Shown: positions 52,792 through 61,765, numbered from the stretch's first letter. The stretch: 64,000 nucleotides of DNA from Nocardioides mangrovi (GCF_020073815.1 NZ_JAIQZJ010000005.1:124001-188000); one strand, 5' to 3'. The notes: generated by a model from the sequence alone, not told the origin. Numbers and translations are program-made.

Positions 52792-55376
52792 TCAAGGCGG
52801 CGCTCAAGAGCCTGCTGGGCCGCAAGGTCCGGCTCCTGCTGAGCACCTTCGCGATCGTCCTCGGCGTCGCCTTCGTGGCCGGGACGCTGATCTTCTCCGA
52901 CACCCTCAACCGCAGCTTCACCGCGCTCTTCGCCTCGACCGTCGGCGACGTCGTGGTCCGGCCTGACGGCGGCACGACGACCGACGGCGCGCCGTCGACG
53001 CTGACCCTGCCGGCCGACCTCGTGGACCGGCTCGCCGCCCTGCCCGACGCGGCCCGCGCGGACGGCAACGTCTCGGCGATCGGCGTCTTCGTCATCAGCA
53101 CGGACGGCAAGGTGGTCAGCGGCTTCGGGCCGCCGGCCATCGGCGGCAACTGGTCCGACGCCCCGGCCGGCCACGGGCTCCCCGGGCTGGAGATCGTGCA
53201 GGGCCACGAGCCGCACGGCCCGGACGAGGTGGTGCTCGACGAGCGCACCGCGGAGCGGGCGGGTTACGAGGTCGGCGACCGGGTCGCGATCATCCCGTCG
53301 ACCGCGGGCGTCGAGGACGTGGCGGAGCTGAGGAAGACCGGCTCGGACGGCGGCCTGGCGGTCAAGCCGCTGACCCCGACGCTCGTCGGCATCGCCGGCT
53401 TCCCGAGCGGCGGGTCGCTCAACGGCGCGACGTACGCCGCGTTCGACACGGCGACCGCGCAGGACCTCTTCCTGGACGGGAGGGACGCCTTCACCGACAT
53501 CTGGGTCACCGCCGCCGACGGTGTCTCCCAGTCGCAGCTGCGCGACGAGGTGGAGCCGCTGCTGCCCGACGACGTCGAGGCGCTCACGGGCGACGACGCC
53601 GCCGACGAGTCCGCCTCCGACCTGCTGCAGGCGATCTCCTTCCTCACCACCTTCCTGCTGATCTTCGCCGGCATCTCCCTGGTGGTCGGCGCCTTCCTCA
53701 TAGTCAACACCTTCTCGATCCTGGTCGCGCAGCGCAGCCGCGAGCTCGCGTTGCTGCGAGCGCTCGGTGCCTCGAAACGGCAGGTGCTCTGGTCGGTGCA
53801 GCTTGAGGCGTTCGTGGTCGGCGTCGTCGGCGCGACCCTCGGGCTCGGCCTCGGCGTGCTGCTGGCGATGGGCATCCGGGCGCTCTTCGCCAACTTCGGG
53901 CTGGACCTCTCGGGGCAGCCGTTGATCTTCGCGCCGCGCACCTTCCTGGCGGCGTACGCCGTCGGCATCCTGGTCACGATGGCGGCGGCCTGGCTGCCCG
54001 CCCGGCGCACCACCCGGATCGCTCCGGTGCAGGCGCTGCGCGACGACGTGGCGCTGCCCGAGGCGTCGCTGCGGCGGCGGTTCGGCGCCGGCCTCGGTCT
54101 GATCGCGGTCGGTCTCGTCGACCTCTACCTCGGGCTCTTCGGCGACCTCCCGCACGGCGGCTGGCAGACGGGCAGTGGCATCCTCGCGATCCTGCTCGGC
54201 GTCGCGACGGCCAGCCCGGTGATCAGCCGCCCCTTCCTGGCGGCCGCGCGCGCGACCTTCGCCCGGGTCTTCGGAGCGGTCGGCAACCTCGCCGGCCAGA
54301 ACGCGCTGCGCAACCCGCGCCGGACCGCCGCCACCGCGTCGGCGCTGATGATCGGGCTGGCGCTGGCGTGCACGATGGCGATCGTCGGCGACTCGGCCAA
54401 GGCCAGCGTGGACCGGTCGATCGAGGAGAACTTCGTCGGCGACTACGTCGTCAGCAACGTGATCGGGCAGGGCTTCTCGCCGAAGATCGGCGACGCGATG
54501 GCGAAGGTCGACGGCGTCGAGCACGTCGTGCGCGAGCGCTTCAGCGCCGGTCAGCGGCGCGGGGACCGGCAGGGGGTCGCGGCGATCGACCCCGCGGACG
54601 TGGGGCGCTTCGAGCTCGACGTGAGCGACGGGAGCGCCGCCGGCCTGGCGTCGGGGTCGGTGCTGCTGCAGCGGTCGTTCGCCGACGACGAGGACTACGC
54701 CGTCGGCGACCGGATCGAGCTCGACCTGCCCGCGGGCAAGCGGACCTACACCGTCGCGGGGATCTTCGAGGACAACCCGGTGATCGCCGCGCCGGTGCTG
54801 ATGACCTTCGACGACTTCGCCGACGCGGGCTTCCCGACCAGCGACAACGTGGTGATCCTCTTCACCGACGACTCGCCGGGCGTCCAGGACCGTCTCGATG
54901 CCGTCGTCGCCGACCTGCCGGTGGTCACCGTCAAGGACCAGGCCGAGTTCGCCCAGGAGCAGCGAGAGCCGATCGACCAGTTCGTCCTGATGATCTTCGC
55001 GCTGCTCGGTCTCGCGCTGGTGATCGCCGTGCTCGGCATCGTCAACACCCTGGCGCTGTCGGTCATCGAGCGGACCCGCGAGGTGGGGCTGCTGCGCGCG
55101 ATCGGGGTCAACCGGCGGCAGCTGCGGCTGATGATCACCCTCGAGTCCGTGGTGATCGCGGTGCTCGGTGCGGTGCTCGGCGTGGTCATGGGCATCGGCT
55201 TCGGCATCGCGCTCATGTACGCCGTCCGCGACCAGGGTCTGGAGGTGATCAGCGTGCCGGTCGGCCAGCTCGGCGTCTTCCTGCTGCTCTCGGTGGTGAT
55301 CGGGGTGCTGGCCGCGGTCTTCCCCGCCCGTCGGGCCGCGCGGCTCGACGTGCTGCGGGCGATCGCGACCGAGTAG
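52788..55376 (+). CDS. ABC transporter permease, FtsX/MacB type
   Basis: An 862-residue permease: an N-terminal membrane helix, a large extracytoplasmic domain (about residues 40-270), then two FtsX bundles (about residues 280-410 and 740-860) separated by a second exported domain. Motifs include RSRELALLRALGASKRQVLW and the matching RTREVGLLRAIGVNRRQLRLMI, showing internal duplication. With the preceding ATPase it forms an export or extrusion system, cargo unknown. GTG start at 52788. Confidence 0.93.
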   Translation: MIKAALKSLLGRKVRLLLSTFAIVLGVAFVAGTLIFSDTLNRSFTALFASTVGDVVVRPDGGTTTDGAPSTLTLPADLVDRLAALPDAARADGNVSAIGVFVISTDGKVVSGFGPPAIGGNWSDAPAGHGLPGLEIVQGHEPHGPDEVVLDERTAERAGYEVGDRVAIIPSTAGVEDVAELRKTGSDGGLAVKPLTPTLVGIAGFPSGGSLNGATYAAFDTATAQDLFLDGRDAFTDIWVTAADGVSQSQLRDEVEPLLPDDVEALTGDDAADESASDLLQAISFLTTFLLIFAGISLVVGAFLIVNTFSILVAQRSRELALLRALGASKRQVLWSVQLEAFVVGVVGATLGLGLGVLLAMGIRALFANFGLDLSGQPLIFAPRTFLAAYAVGILVTMAAAWLPARRTTRIAPVQALRDDVALPEASLRRRFGAGLGLIAVGLVDLYLGLFGDLPHGGWQTGSGILAILLGVATASPVISRPFLAAARATFARVFGAVGNLAGQNALRNPRRTAATASALMIGLALACTMAIVGDSAKASVDRSIEENFVGDYVVSNVIGQGFSPKIGDAMAKVDGVEHVVRERFSAGQRRGDRQGVAAIDPADVGRFELDVSDGSAAGLASGSVLLQRSFADDEDYAVGDRIELDLPAGKRTYTVAGIFEDNPVIAAPVLMTFDDFADAGFPTSDNVVILFTDDSPGVQDRLDAVVADLPVVTVKDQAEFAQEQREPIDQFVLMIFALLGLALVIAVLGIVNTLALSVIERTREVGLLRAIGVNRRQLRLMITLESVVIAVLGAVLGVVMGIGFGIALMYAVRDQGLEVISVPVGQLGVFLLLSVVIGVLAAVFPARRAARLDVLRAIATE

Positions 55377-55473
55377 GCGATCCGCGCCGGATTCCGGTCG
55401 TCAACCGTCCGAACATCAGGATTTCCGCAAGCGTGGACGGAGTCTCCGGAACCGGGGACGCGGAGGGTCCCGC

Positions 55474-56211
55474 ATGCCTACAGTTCGACCCGTGGACGAG
55501 TTGCTGGTGACCGAGGGACGTGCCCTGAAGCACGTCCAGGTGCGTGAGTACGTGCGCACTCTCGTCACGGGGGCGGCACCCGGTTCACCTGCACCTTCGG
55601 AACGGGAGCTGGTGCATCGGTTCGGGGTCGCCCGCATGACGGTGAGACAGGCCATGGACGCCCTCGTGGTCGAGGGCCTTCTGGAGCGCATCCCGGGGCG
55701 GGGCACCTTCGTGGCCCGCCCGCGGCGTGCCGCGAGCAGGTTGACCAGCTACACCGAGGAGATGGCCCGTCGCGGGCTGCTGGCGGAGTCGCAGACCCTG
55801 CTCGCGCGCCGCGAGCAGGCCGGCCCCGGCGTGGCCCGGGCCCTCAACATCTCCGAGGGTGACGCCGTCATCCACTGGCGCCGGCTGCGGCGTGCGGACG
55901 CGGCGCCGATGTGCCTCGAGGACGCCTACCTCAACGAGGTGCTGATCCCCGGCTTCCTGCAGAGCGGCATGCCCACGAGCCTGTACGACGCCCTCGAGTC
56001 GCGCGGCATGCGTCCGACCTGGGCCGAGGACTCCATCAACGCCGACGCCGCGACGGCCGAGGAGGCCGAGCTGCTCGAGGTCGAGGCCGGTGCTGCCGTG
56101 CTGCGTCACTCGCGCCGGGCGCTGGCGGGGGAGAAGGTCGTCGAGGTCTCGCGGACGGCCTACCGCGCCGACCGCTTCACCATGTGGCTGCAGGTCGGGT
56201 CGGAGTCATAG
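55474..56211 (+). CDS. GntR-family regulator (HutC/UTRA type)
   Basis: A 245-residue regulator. The N-terminal winged helix reads PSERELVHRFGVARMTVRQAMDALVVEGLLERIPGRGTFV. A UTRA ligand domain follows from about residue 88 (SRLTSYTEEMARRGLLAES). ATG 55474 has GGAGGG upstream; a GTG at 55492, 7 bases after TACAGT, is an alternative leaderless start. HutC-type regulators bind amino acids, sugars or phosphonates; the ligand is unknown. The 3' end overlaps the zinc-ribbon gene by 6 bases. Confidence 0.92.
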   Translation: MPTVRPVDELLVTEGRALKHVQVREYVRTLVTGAAPGSPAPSERELVHRFGVARMTVRQAMDALVVEGLLERIPGRGTFVARPRRAASRLTSYTEEMARRGLLAESQTLLARREQAGPGVARALNISEGDAVIHWRRLRRADAAPMCLEDAYLNEVLIPGFLQSGMPTSLYDALESRGMRPTWAEDSINADAATAEEAELLEVEAGAAVLRHSRRALAGEKVVEVSRTAYRADRFTMWLQVGSES

Positions 56212-56550
56212 CCCGCCGAGCGGCGCGATCACGTCACCGCTCTCCTCGCACACCCACACGGGGTCGGGACCGCCGAGGTCCGGCTGGATGTAGAGCGCGT
56301 GCTGCGGCGCGCCGTTGCCGCAGGTGAGGCACACCGGCCACCGGCCGACGGTCTCGAAGAGCGCGTCCTGGACGTCCTGGGCGACGAGTCCGGCGAGGTA
56401 GGTCGCGCCCTCGGGCCACTGGTCGGCCCACCACTTGCGCTGGGCCACGGCGTCCTCGAGTGCCGACACCGCCGCGGAGGTCGCGTGGTGGCGCGCCTCC
56501 AGGTCGGCCAGCACCCGAGCACGCGCCTCGAACAGCAAGGCGTCGTCCAT
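56206..56550 (-). CDS. Small protein with Cys-pair motif, function unknown
   Basis: About 114 residues. The N-terminal half is helical and charged (ALLFEARARVLADLEARHHAT); the C-terminal half has CLTCGN and, 30 residues on, VWVCEESGD, which may bind zinc. I recognise no function. ATG 56550 is preferred over an upstream TTG at 56574. It converges on the GntR gene (6-base overlap) and diverges from cutC. Confidence 0.7.
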   Translation of the reverse strand: MDDALLFEARARVLADLEARHHATSAAVSALEDAVAQRKWWADQWPEGATYLAGLVAQDVQDALFETVGRWPVCLTCGNGAPQHALYIQPDLGGPDPVWVCEESGDVIAPLGGL

Positions 56551-56620
56551 TCCCCCATCTTCCCCCTCGTTCAAGTCGCGCCTCCGGCGTACGGCGGCTC
56601 CGGCTGCCTACGATGCCCTC

Positions 56621-57331
56621 ATGGGCGTGGCGCTCCTCGAGGTGGCCGTCTGCGACCCGCGCGACGTGGCGGGTGCGCAGGAGGGCGGTGCCGACCGCCT
56701 GCTCCTGGCCACCCAGGCCGGCATGTCGCCCGAGCCCGCACTCGTGTCCGCGGTCTGCCGCGAGGCCGACGTCCCGGTCCACGTGGTGCTGCGCCTCAAC
56801 GACACCTGGAGCACCACCGGCGGCGAGCTCACCCGGCTCGCCGGGCTCGGTGAGGACTACGTCGGGTCGGGTACCGACGGCTTCACCTTCGGCTTCCTCG
56901 ACGCCGACCTCGAGGTCGACACGGAGCTCTGCGTCTACCTCGCCGACCTGCTCCCCGACGTCCCGTGGACCTTCGGGCGCGCCGTCGACGACACCCTCGA
57001 CCCGCGCCGGTCGTGGCGCCGCCTGATCGACCTGCCCGGCCTGGCCGGGGTCCGGTCGGCCGGCTCGCCGCGCGGCCTCGAGTCCGGCTTCGACGACCTG
57101 CTCGCGCTCGCCGGCTCCGACCCCCGCATCGGCGGTCTGCTCGTCGCCGAGGGCGGACTGGTCGCCGAGCAGGTCCCGTGGCTCGTCCGCGCCGGCGTCC
57201 GCTCCTTCCACCTCGAGCGCCAGGGCCGGCCCGGTGGCTCCGCGAAGGCCTACGTCGACGCCGCCCTCGTGCGCTCCTGGCGGCTGCTCGTCGATGACGC
57301 GCTCGACCGGGCGGTGCGCTCGGTCGGATGA
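56621..57331 (+). CDS. cutC: CutC-family protein
   Basis: A 236-residue TIM-barrel protein of the CutC family: LLEVAVCDPRDVAGAQEGGADRLLL, then SPEPALVSAVCREADVPVHVVLR, and late motifs AGSDPRIGGLLVAEGG and HLERQGRPGG. CutC was named for copper handling, but that role is disputed and the reaction is not settled. ATG 56621 follows TACGAT by 6 bases. Its stop overlaps the DUF4031 start (ATGA). Confidence 0.88.
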   Translation: MGVALLEVAVCDPRDVAGAQEGGADRLLLATQAGMSPEPALVSAVCREADVPVHVVLRLNDTWSTTGGELTRLAGLGEDYVGSGTDGFTFGFLDADLEVDTELCVYLADLLPDVPWTFGRAVDDTLDPRRSWRRLIDLPGLAGVRSAGSPRGLESGFDDLLALAGSDPRIGGLLVAEGGLVAEQVPWLVRAGVRSFHLERQGRPGGSAKAYVDAALVRSWRLLVDDALDRAVRSVG

Positions 57332-57915
57332 CCGTCCTCATCGACCCGCCCAACGCCGCCGGCCACGGGCGCCTGTGGTCCCACCTCGCCAGCGACGCCT
57401 CCTACGACGAGCTGCACGTCTTCGCCCGCTCCGTCGGCATCCCCGAGCGCGGCTTCGACCGCGACCACTACGACGTGCCCGCCGAGTGGTACGACGAGGT
57501 GGTCGCCGCCGGCGCCGTCCCCGTCACCTCCCGCGAGCTCGTCGCTCGGCTGATCTCCGCCGGCCTCCGGGTCCGGAAGTCGTCGAGGGGGGAGTGCCCC
57601 CCCGGGGCGGGGGGGGGGGGGCCCGGGGGCGGGGAATGGGGGGGGGGGTGGGCCGTCCTCCCCCACCTTGCGCCGGGGCGGCCCCGGGGGGACCGCGAAA
57701 ACGTGCGGGACTACGCCCTCGCGCCCTCCAGCCCGCCCAGCTCCGCCGCGACGTTGGCCCGGGCGGCGGCCTCCCAGGACGAGCGGGCCCGGGCGGTCTG
57801 GAAGAGGTGCGGCTTGGCCAGCAGGTCCCGCAGCACCGCGGCCCGGCCGGCCGCGAAGTCGGCGTCGGCGATGTGGGCGTACTCCTCGCGGACGGCGGCG
57901 ACGTACTCCGCATAG
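57328..57915 (+). CDS. DUF4031 protein, C-terminal part corrupted in this sequence
   Basis: The first 88 or so residues are a normal DUF4031 protein (MTVLIDPPNAAGHGRLWSHLASDASYDELHVFARSVG, then WYDEVVAAGAVPVTSRELVARLISAGLRVRK). Such proteins usually end about there. The frame instead runs on through a stretch of G-runs (57586-57690) and then antisense to the HD gene, so residues from about 88 to 195 are not believable. The true stop is hidden by the faulty stretch. Function unknown. ATGA overlap with cutC supports the start. Confidence 0.6.
   Translation: MTVLIDPPNAAGHGRLWSHLASDASYDELHVFARSVGIPERGFDRDHYDVPAEWYDEVVAAGAVPVTSRELVARLISAGLRVRKSSRGECPPGAGGGGPGGGEWGGGWAVLPHLAPGRPRGDRENVRDYALAPSSPPSSAATLARAAASQDERARAVWKRCGLASRSRSTAARPAAKSASAMWAYSSRTAATYSA
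57586..57690. other. Suspect low-complexity G-run stretch, probable assembly fault
   Basis: Within about 105 bases there are runs of up to 13 G, almost no A or T, and no coding sense, unlike anything else in the window. It ends exactly where a half-palindrome begins (57691). The other arm should lie on its left but is missing. Poly-G is a known artefact of two-colour short-read chemistry at strong hairpins. Confidence 0.7.
57691..57714. repeat. Orphan arm of the GTAGTCCCGCACG palindrome
   Basis: GACCGCGAAAACGTGCGGGA (57691-57710) equals the right arm at 24905-24924, and continues with CTAC, the stop of the HD gene. Its partner is absent because of the faulty G-run stretch beside it. Confidence 0.75.
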
Positions 57916-58328
57916 CGGTCCGGCGCGGCGGCGAGGATGGCCAGGTCGGCGTCGGAGAGCGCGCAGCCGTTGCGGTCGCCGTCGTCGGGGCGGTGGTGCT
58001 CGGTGACCATCACCAGCCGGACCACCTCGTCGACGACCTCCTGCTCGACGAGGGTCGGCAGCGCCTCGGCCGCCCACGCGGCGGAGCGCCGCTCGGCGTC
58101 CGGCTGCCCGTCGTAGACGCTGTCGTGGAACCAGGCGGCCAGCACCACCGGCAGCCGGTCGAACTCCTCGCCGTCCGCGGCGAGCTCGTGGATCCGCTCG
58201 AGCACCTCCGCGAGGTGCCGTCCGTCGTGGTAGCGCCGCTCGGGGTGGTCGTACGACGCGACGAGCTGGGCGCCGAGGGCCCGGGCGCCGGGCAGCGGCC
58301 AGGCCATCAGGAGGTCCACGGCGCCCAT
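57711..58328 (-). CDS. HD-domain phosphohydrolase-like protein
   Basis: A 205-residue all-helical HD protein. Metal ligands are in YHDGRHL (His), AAWFHDSVYDG (His-Asp) and a later Asp (ALSDADLAIL). Such stand-alone proteins are predicted nucleotide or small-phosphate hydrolases. ATG at 58328 starts MGAVDLLMAW; an ATG seven codons on is possible. It converges on the DUF4031 gene across the faulty stretch. Confidence 0.86.
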   Translation of the reverse strand: MGAVDLLMAWPLPGARALGAQLVASYDHPERRYHDGRHLAEVLERIHELAADGEEFDRLPVVLAAWFHDSVYDGQPDAERRSAAWAAEALPTLVEQEVVDEVVRLVMVTEHHRPDDGDRNGCALSDADLAILAAAPDRYAEYVAAVREEYAHIADADFAAGRAAVLRDLLAKPHLFQTARARSSWEAAARANVAAELGGLEGARA

Positions 58329-58370
58329 TCAAGACGCCCGGGCCGACCGCGCGCTACGGTGGGCCAGCTG

Positions 58371-58382
58371 AGAACACGTTCT
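58371..58382. promoter_or_regulatory. KstR-like operator
   Basis: AGAACACGTTCT, a perfect palindrome. Read on the other strand as TAGAACGTGTTCTC it matches the steroid repressor KstR site TnnAACnnGTTnnA with one mismatch. It lies 18 bases before the ATG of the isomerase-like gene. Confidence 0.5.
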
Positions 58383-58399
58383 ACTGCCAGGAGGGTCCG

Positions 58400-58774
58400 A
58401 TGAGCGCCAGTCCGGAGCGCATCCGTGAGGTCGTCGAGCGGTACGTCGCGCTGGTCGGCACCGGCACCGCCGACGAGATCGTCGCGCTGTACGCCGAGGA
58501 CGCCACCGTCGAGGACCCGATCGGCAGCGACGTGCGCACCGGCCACGCCGCGATCCGCGAGTTCTACGCGACCCTGGAGGGTCTCGACCAGGAGACCCGG
58601 CTGATCACCGCCCGCATCGGCGGCGGCCAGGCGGCCTTCCACTTCGAGATCGTCACCAAGGCCGGCGAGAAGACCTACACGCTCTCGCCGATCGACGTGA
58701 TGACCTTCGACGACGACGGGGTCGTCACCAGCATGCGGGCCTACTGGGCCGACACCGACATGGTGGTCGGCTGA
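58400..58774 (+). CDS. Steroid delta-isomerase-like / SnoaL-fold protein
   Basis: A 124-residue NTF2-fold protein: IREVVERYVALVGTGTADEIVALYAEDATVEDPIGSDVRTGHAAIREFY. It resembles ketosteroid isomerases, which shift double bonds in steroid A/B rings. The catalytic Tyr/Asp pair cannot be settled by eye. ATG 58400 has AGGAGGG. A KstR-like palindrome upstream supports a steroid role, but no other steroid genes adjoin. Confidence 0.82.
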   Translation: MSASPERIREVVERYVALVGTGTADEIVALYAEDATVEDPIGSDVRTGHAAIREFYATLEGLDQETRLITARIGGGQAAFHFEIVTKAGEKTYTLSPIDVMTFDDDGVVTSMRAYWADTDMVVG

Positions 58775-58791
58775 CGGTCGCCGGCCGGCGA

Positions 58792-60327
58792 TCAGCGGAC
58801 CACCCCGTCGCCCAGCGGCGCGTTGCAGGTGCCGCCGGTCTTGCGGGCCACGCCGACCAGACCGAGGTCGCGGGTCGCCCCGGCCTCGAGGACGATCCCG
58901 CCGTGGGTGCTGGCGACGTACTGGCAGCTGTAGGTCGTGCCGTCGAGCGTGACGTTGTTGCCGGCCGGGGTGACGACGACGGAGACGCCGCTCTGCGAGA
59001 GCAGGTGCTTGTCGATCGTGAAGGAGCCGTCCGTGGCGCTCGTGGTGGACCCGATCACGGTGCCCTTGGCGTTGGTGAGCTGGACGGTGGCGTGGGCGAA
59101 GGAGATCGCGGTGTTGGAGGCGTCGACGACCTCGCCGACAACCGTCGCGGACGGCTTGGCCGGCAGCACGAGGTCGCCGAGGTCCTTGGTCTGGTTGACC
59201 TTGATCGACAGGCCGCGGACGCGCAGCACGTCGTAGTAGTCCATCTCGGAGCCGGCGAAGGCCACCAGCGAGGCGGTCTTCATGGTGCCGAGGCGGCCGC
59301 CGACGCGGAAGGTGCCGTCGTTGGCCGTGGTGGTCTCGGCGACGATCGCGCCGGCCGTGTCGTAGATCCGGACCGTCGCCTTGCCGACCGGCTCGTCGTC
59401 GTCGCCGGTGAGCAGCCGGCCGGTGAACGCGCCGCCGCGCTGGGTCAGCCGGAAGCTGCCGAACGCCGGACGGCCGGCGCGGACCACGCCGCGTGCGACG
59501 TTGCCGGTGCGGGCCAGGAAGTCGCCGTACCCGGGCACGATCAGCTGGTAGCGGCCGGGGTAGACGCCGTGCAGGACGACGGTGCCGTGCTTGGCCTTGA
59601 CCGTCCAGAACTGCCCGGTCTGCTTGCTGATCGCGGTCACGACGAGGGTCTTGTCGATCGCCTCGCGGCCGGCGTAGAGGTCGACGATGAGGCTGCCGGC
59701 CTTCTTCGTGAGGTGGATGCCGAGGTTCTGCGGGTGGCCGGGCTTCAGCTTCCGCACGTAGACGCTCTTGCCGACGTACTTCTTGCCGTGGTCGTAGGTG
59801 AAGACCGAGTAGCTGCCGGCGGGCAGGCCGCCGATCGCGAACTGGCCCTTGTCGTTGGCGACGGTCGAGAAGGAGCGACGGTCGGCGCTGGCGGCGATCA
59901 CGGTCGCGTGCCGGCCGGCCTGGCCGCCGGCCCTGACGGTGCCGGTGATGGCCGCGCCGCGGGTCATCCGCACGTTGCGGACGGTCGTGGAGCCGGCGCG
60001 GACGGTGACCGTGGTGTCAGCGGACGCCAGCTTGGTCACGTCGTACGACGGGCGCTTGTCGGAGAACTGGAGCCGGTAGGTGCCGGGCTTGAGCGCCAGC
60101 CCGTAGCCGCCGCTGCGGGAGACCGAGCGGGAGCCGAGGTACTGCCAGTCGGAGGTGAACCAGGAGACCTTGAGCGGCGGGTGGTCGCTGCCGGCGGTCG
60201 CGATGTAGCCGCGGACCCGGCCCTTCGAGGCGGCCTCGGCGGGCGCGGTCGGCAGCAGGACGACCAGCGCGGCGACCAGGCCGACGACGACAGCGAGGAC
60301 ACCGGCGCGAGAAACGGTGCGGGACAT
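58792..60327 (-). CDS. Secreted multi-domain beta-sandwich protein (carboxypeptidase-regulatory-like)
   Basis: A 511-residue protein with a Sec signal peptide (SRTVSRAGVLAVVVGLVAALV, cleavage near AEA-ASK). The mature part is a row of about five small beta domains of the carboxypeptidase-regulatory/transthyretin type, with repeated GxFxIGGLPAGSYSVF and GTYRLQF motifs. Two Cys lie in the last domain (TYSCQYV, GGTCNAPL). There is no anchor, so it is probably released. ATG 60327 is the start. The downstream gene on the same strand side is a paralogue. Adhesion or matrix functions are usual guesses; none is proven. Confidence 0.82.
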   Translation of the reverse strand: MSRTVSRAGVLAVVVGLVAALVVLLPTAPAEAASKGRVRGYIATAGSDHPPLKVSWFTSDWQYLGSRSVSRSGGYGLALKPGTYRLQFSDKRPSYDVTKLASADTTVTVRAGSTTVRNVRMTRGAAITGTVRAGGQAGRHATVIAASADRRSFSTVANDKGQFAIGGLPAGSYSVFTYDHGKKYVGKSVYVRKLKPGHPQNLGIHLTKKAGSLIVDLYAGREAIDKTLVVTAISKQTGQFWTVKAKHGTVVLHGVYPGRYQLIVPGYGDFLARTGNVARGVVRAGRPAFGSFRLTQRGGAFTGRLLTGDDDEPVGKATVRIYDTAGAIVAETTTANDGTFRVGGRLGTMKTASLVAFAGSEMDYYDVLRVRGLSIKVNQTKDLGDLVLPAKPSATVVGEVVDASNTAISFAHATVQLTNAKGTVIGSTTSATDGSFTIDKHLLSQSGVSVVVTPAGNNVTLDGTTYSCQYVASTHGGIVLEAGATRDLGLVGVARKTGGTCNAPLGDGVVR

Positions 60328-60437
60328 GCGGGCTCCAGGTGGGATGAGGTGCCACCGGGCTCTCGGCGACCCGTCCAGCGTAAAAAGCCCACCTTGGGTC
60401 TCCCTCAAGATCGTGCGAGGGTTCGCTCAAGTTCGGC

Positions 60438-61709
60438 TCAGCTCGTGCAGTCGGGGTTCTCCTGGCCCGGGTGACGGGGCACCTCGACCGCTCCGGCGTC
60501 GCTCTCCTGGCCGATCGTGATCGAGAGGTCCGCGACCTGCGTGCCGTCGTACTGGCAGTAGCCGTCGCCGATCATGTAGCCGCCGCTGTCGGCGGGCGGG
60601 GTGACCACGAGCGTCACCCCGGACTGGGTGGAGAGCTGGCCCTCGACCTTGAAGTCGCCGTCGTCGTCGGAGTAGCCGGTGCCGATGAGCGCGCCCTCCG
60701 TGGAGTAGAGGTCGATCTTGGCGCCGGTCGACGAGGAGAAGGGCTTCTGGAGTCGGGTCCCCGAGGTGCCGTCGATGATGTTGCCGGTGACCCATCCGCC
60801 GCGCTTGGTGTAGGTGAAGGTCCCGAAGGCGGTACGTCCGGGCTTCACCTTGCCGCCCTGGACCGCGGCGGTCTTGGCGAACCAGTTGCCGAAGCCGTTG
60901 GCGACCAGCTTGTAGCGGCCGGGGTAGAGGCCCTGGAAGACGGCGCTGCCGCCCGTGCTCTTCACGCTCCAGAACTGCCCGGTCTTCTTGCTGACCGCGG
61001 TCACGACCGGGTGGCCGGCGACGCGGTTCTTCGAGCCGTCCGCCGAGGTGTAGAGGTAGACGCGCAGGTTGCCGGCCTTCGTGCGCAGGTTGATGGCGAG
61101 GTTGTTCGACTGACCGGGGCCGAGGTTGCCGGCCCAGGTGCTCTTGTCGACCCAGGCGTGCCGGTGGTCGTAGCTGAAGACCGAGTAGCCGCTCGCGGGC
61201 AGCCCGCCGATCGCGAACTGGCCCTTCTTGTTCGCGGTGGTGCTGAAGGACTGCTCGCCGGTGTTGGCCGCCACGACCTTCGCCTTGCCGGCCGGCCGGC
61301 CGTGGGCCTTCACGGTGCCGGTGATGAAGGCGCCGCGCGTCATCGTGACGTTCTTGCGGGTGCCGGACCCGTCGTGGACGGTCACCTTGACGTCGGTGGG
61401 GGCGTACTTGGCGGTGACGTACGACGCCCGCTGGTCCACGAACTGGAGGTGGTAGGTGCCCGGGTCGAGGTTGATCGAGTAGCTGCCGCCGGCGGCGTTG
61501 GCGGTGCCGAGGTAGCTCCAGTCCTGGGTGAACCAGAGGACCTTGACCTTCGGGCTGTCGTGGTGGGGGAAGCGGATGGTGCCGAAGGCGTAGCCGGCTG
61601 CCTTCGCGGCGTCCGCTGGTATCGCCACACCCACCGTCAGCAACGCGCCGAGCAGCGCCACCAGCGCCGCGAGCGCCGCAACAGAACGCCCTCTCATCCC
61701 CCGAGTCAT
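60438..61709 (-). CDS. Secreted multi-domain beta-sandwich protein, paralogue
   Basis: A 423-residue paralogue of the preceding protein, sharing domain order and phrases such as VKVLWFTQDWSYLGT, GTYHLQFVDQRASYV, KGQFAIGGLPASGYSVFSYDH and KKTGQFWSVKS. The signal peptide reads RSVAALAALVALLGALLTVGV with an ADA cleavage site. It is one domain shorter than its neighbour. Two C-terminal Cys are again present (GYCQYDG, NPDCTS). The two genes are a tandem duplication on the minus strand, 110 bases apart. Confidence 0.82.
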   Translation of the reverse strand: MTRGMRGRSVAALAALVALLGALLTVGVAIPADAAKAAGYAFGTIRFPHHDSPKVKVLWFTQDWSYLGTANAAGGSYSINLDPGTYHLQFVDQRASYVTAKYAPTDVKVTVHDGSGTRKNVTMTRGAFITGTVKAHGRPAGKAKVVAANTGEQSFSTTANKKGQFAIGGLPASGYSVFSYDHRHAWVDKSTWAGNLGPGQSNNLAINLRTKAGNLRVYLYTSADGSKNRVAGHPVVTAVSKKTGQFWSVKSTGGSAVFQGLYPGRYKLVANGFGNWFAKTAAVQGGKVKPGRTAFGTFTYTKRGGWVTGNIIDGTSGTRLQKPFSSSTGAKIDLYSTEGALIGTGYSDDDGDFKVEGQLSTQSGVTLVVTPPADSGGYMIGDGYCQYDGTQVADLSITIGQESDAGAVEVPRHPGQENPDCTS

Positions 61710-61765
61710 GCGTCCACTTTAGGCCGCGACACCCGATCCCGCGCCTGCTGCGCGGACTTCCGCAT

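Noticed and set aside
57586..57690. G-quadruplex or regulatory G-tract
   Set aside because: The stretch coincides with a broken gene end and half a palindrome, so a sequencing or assembly fault is a simpler explanation.
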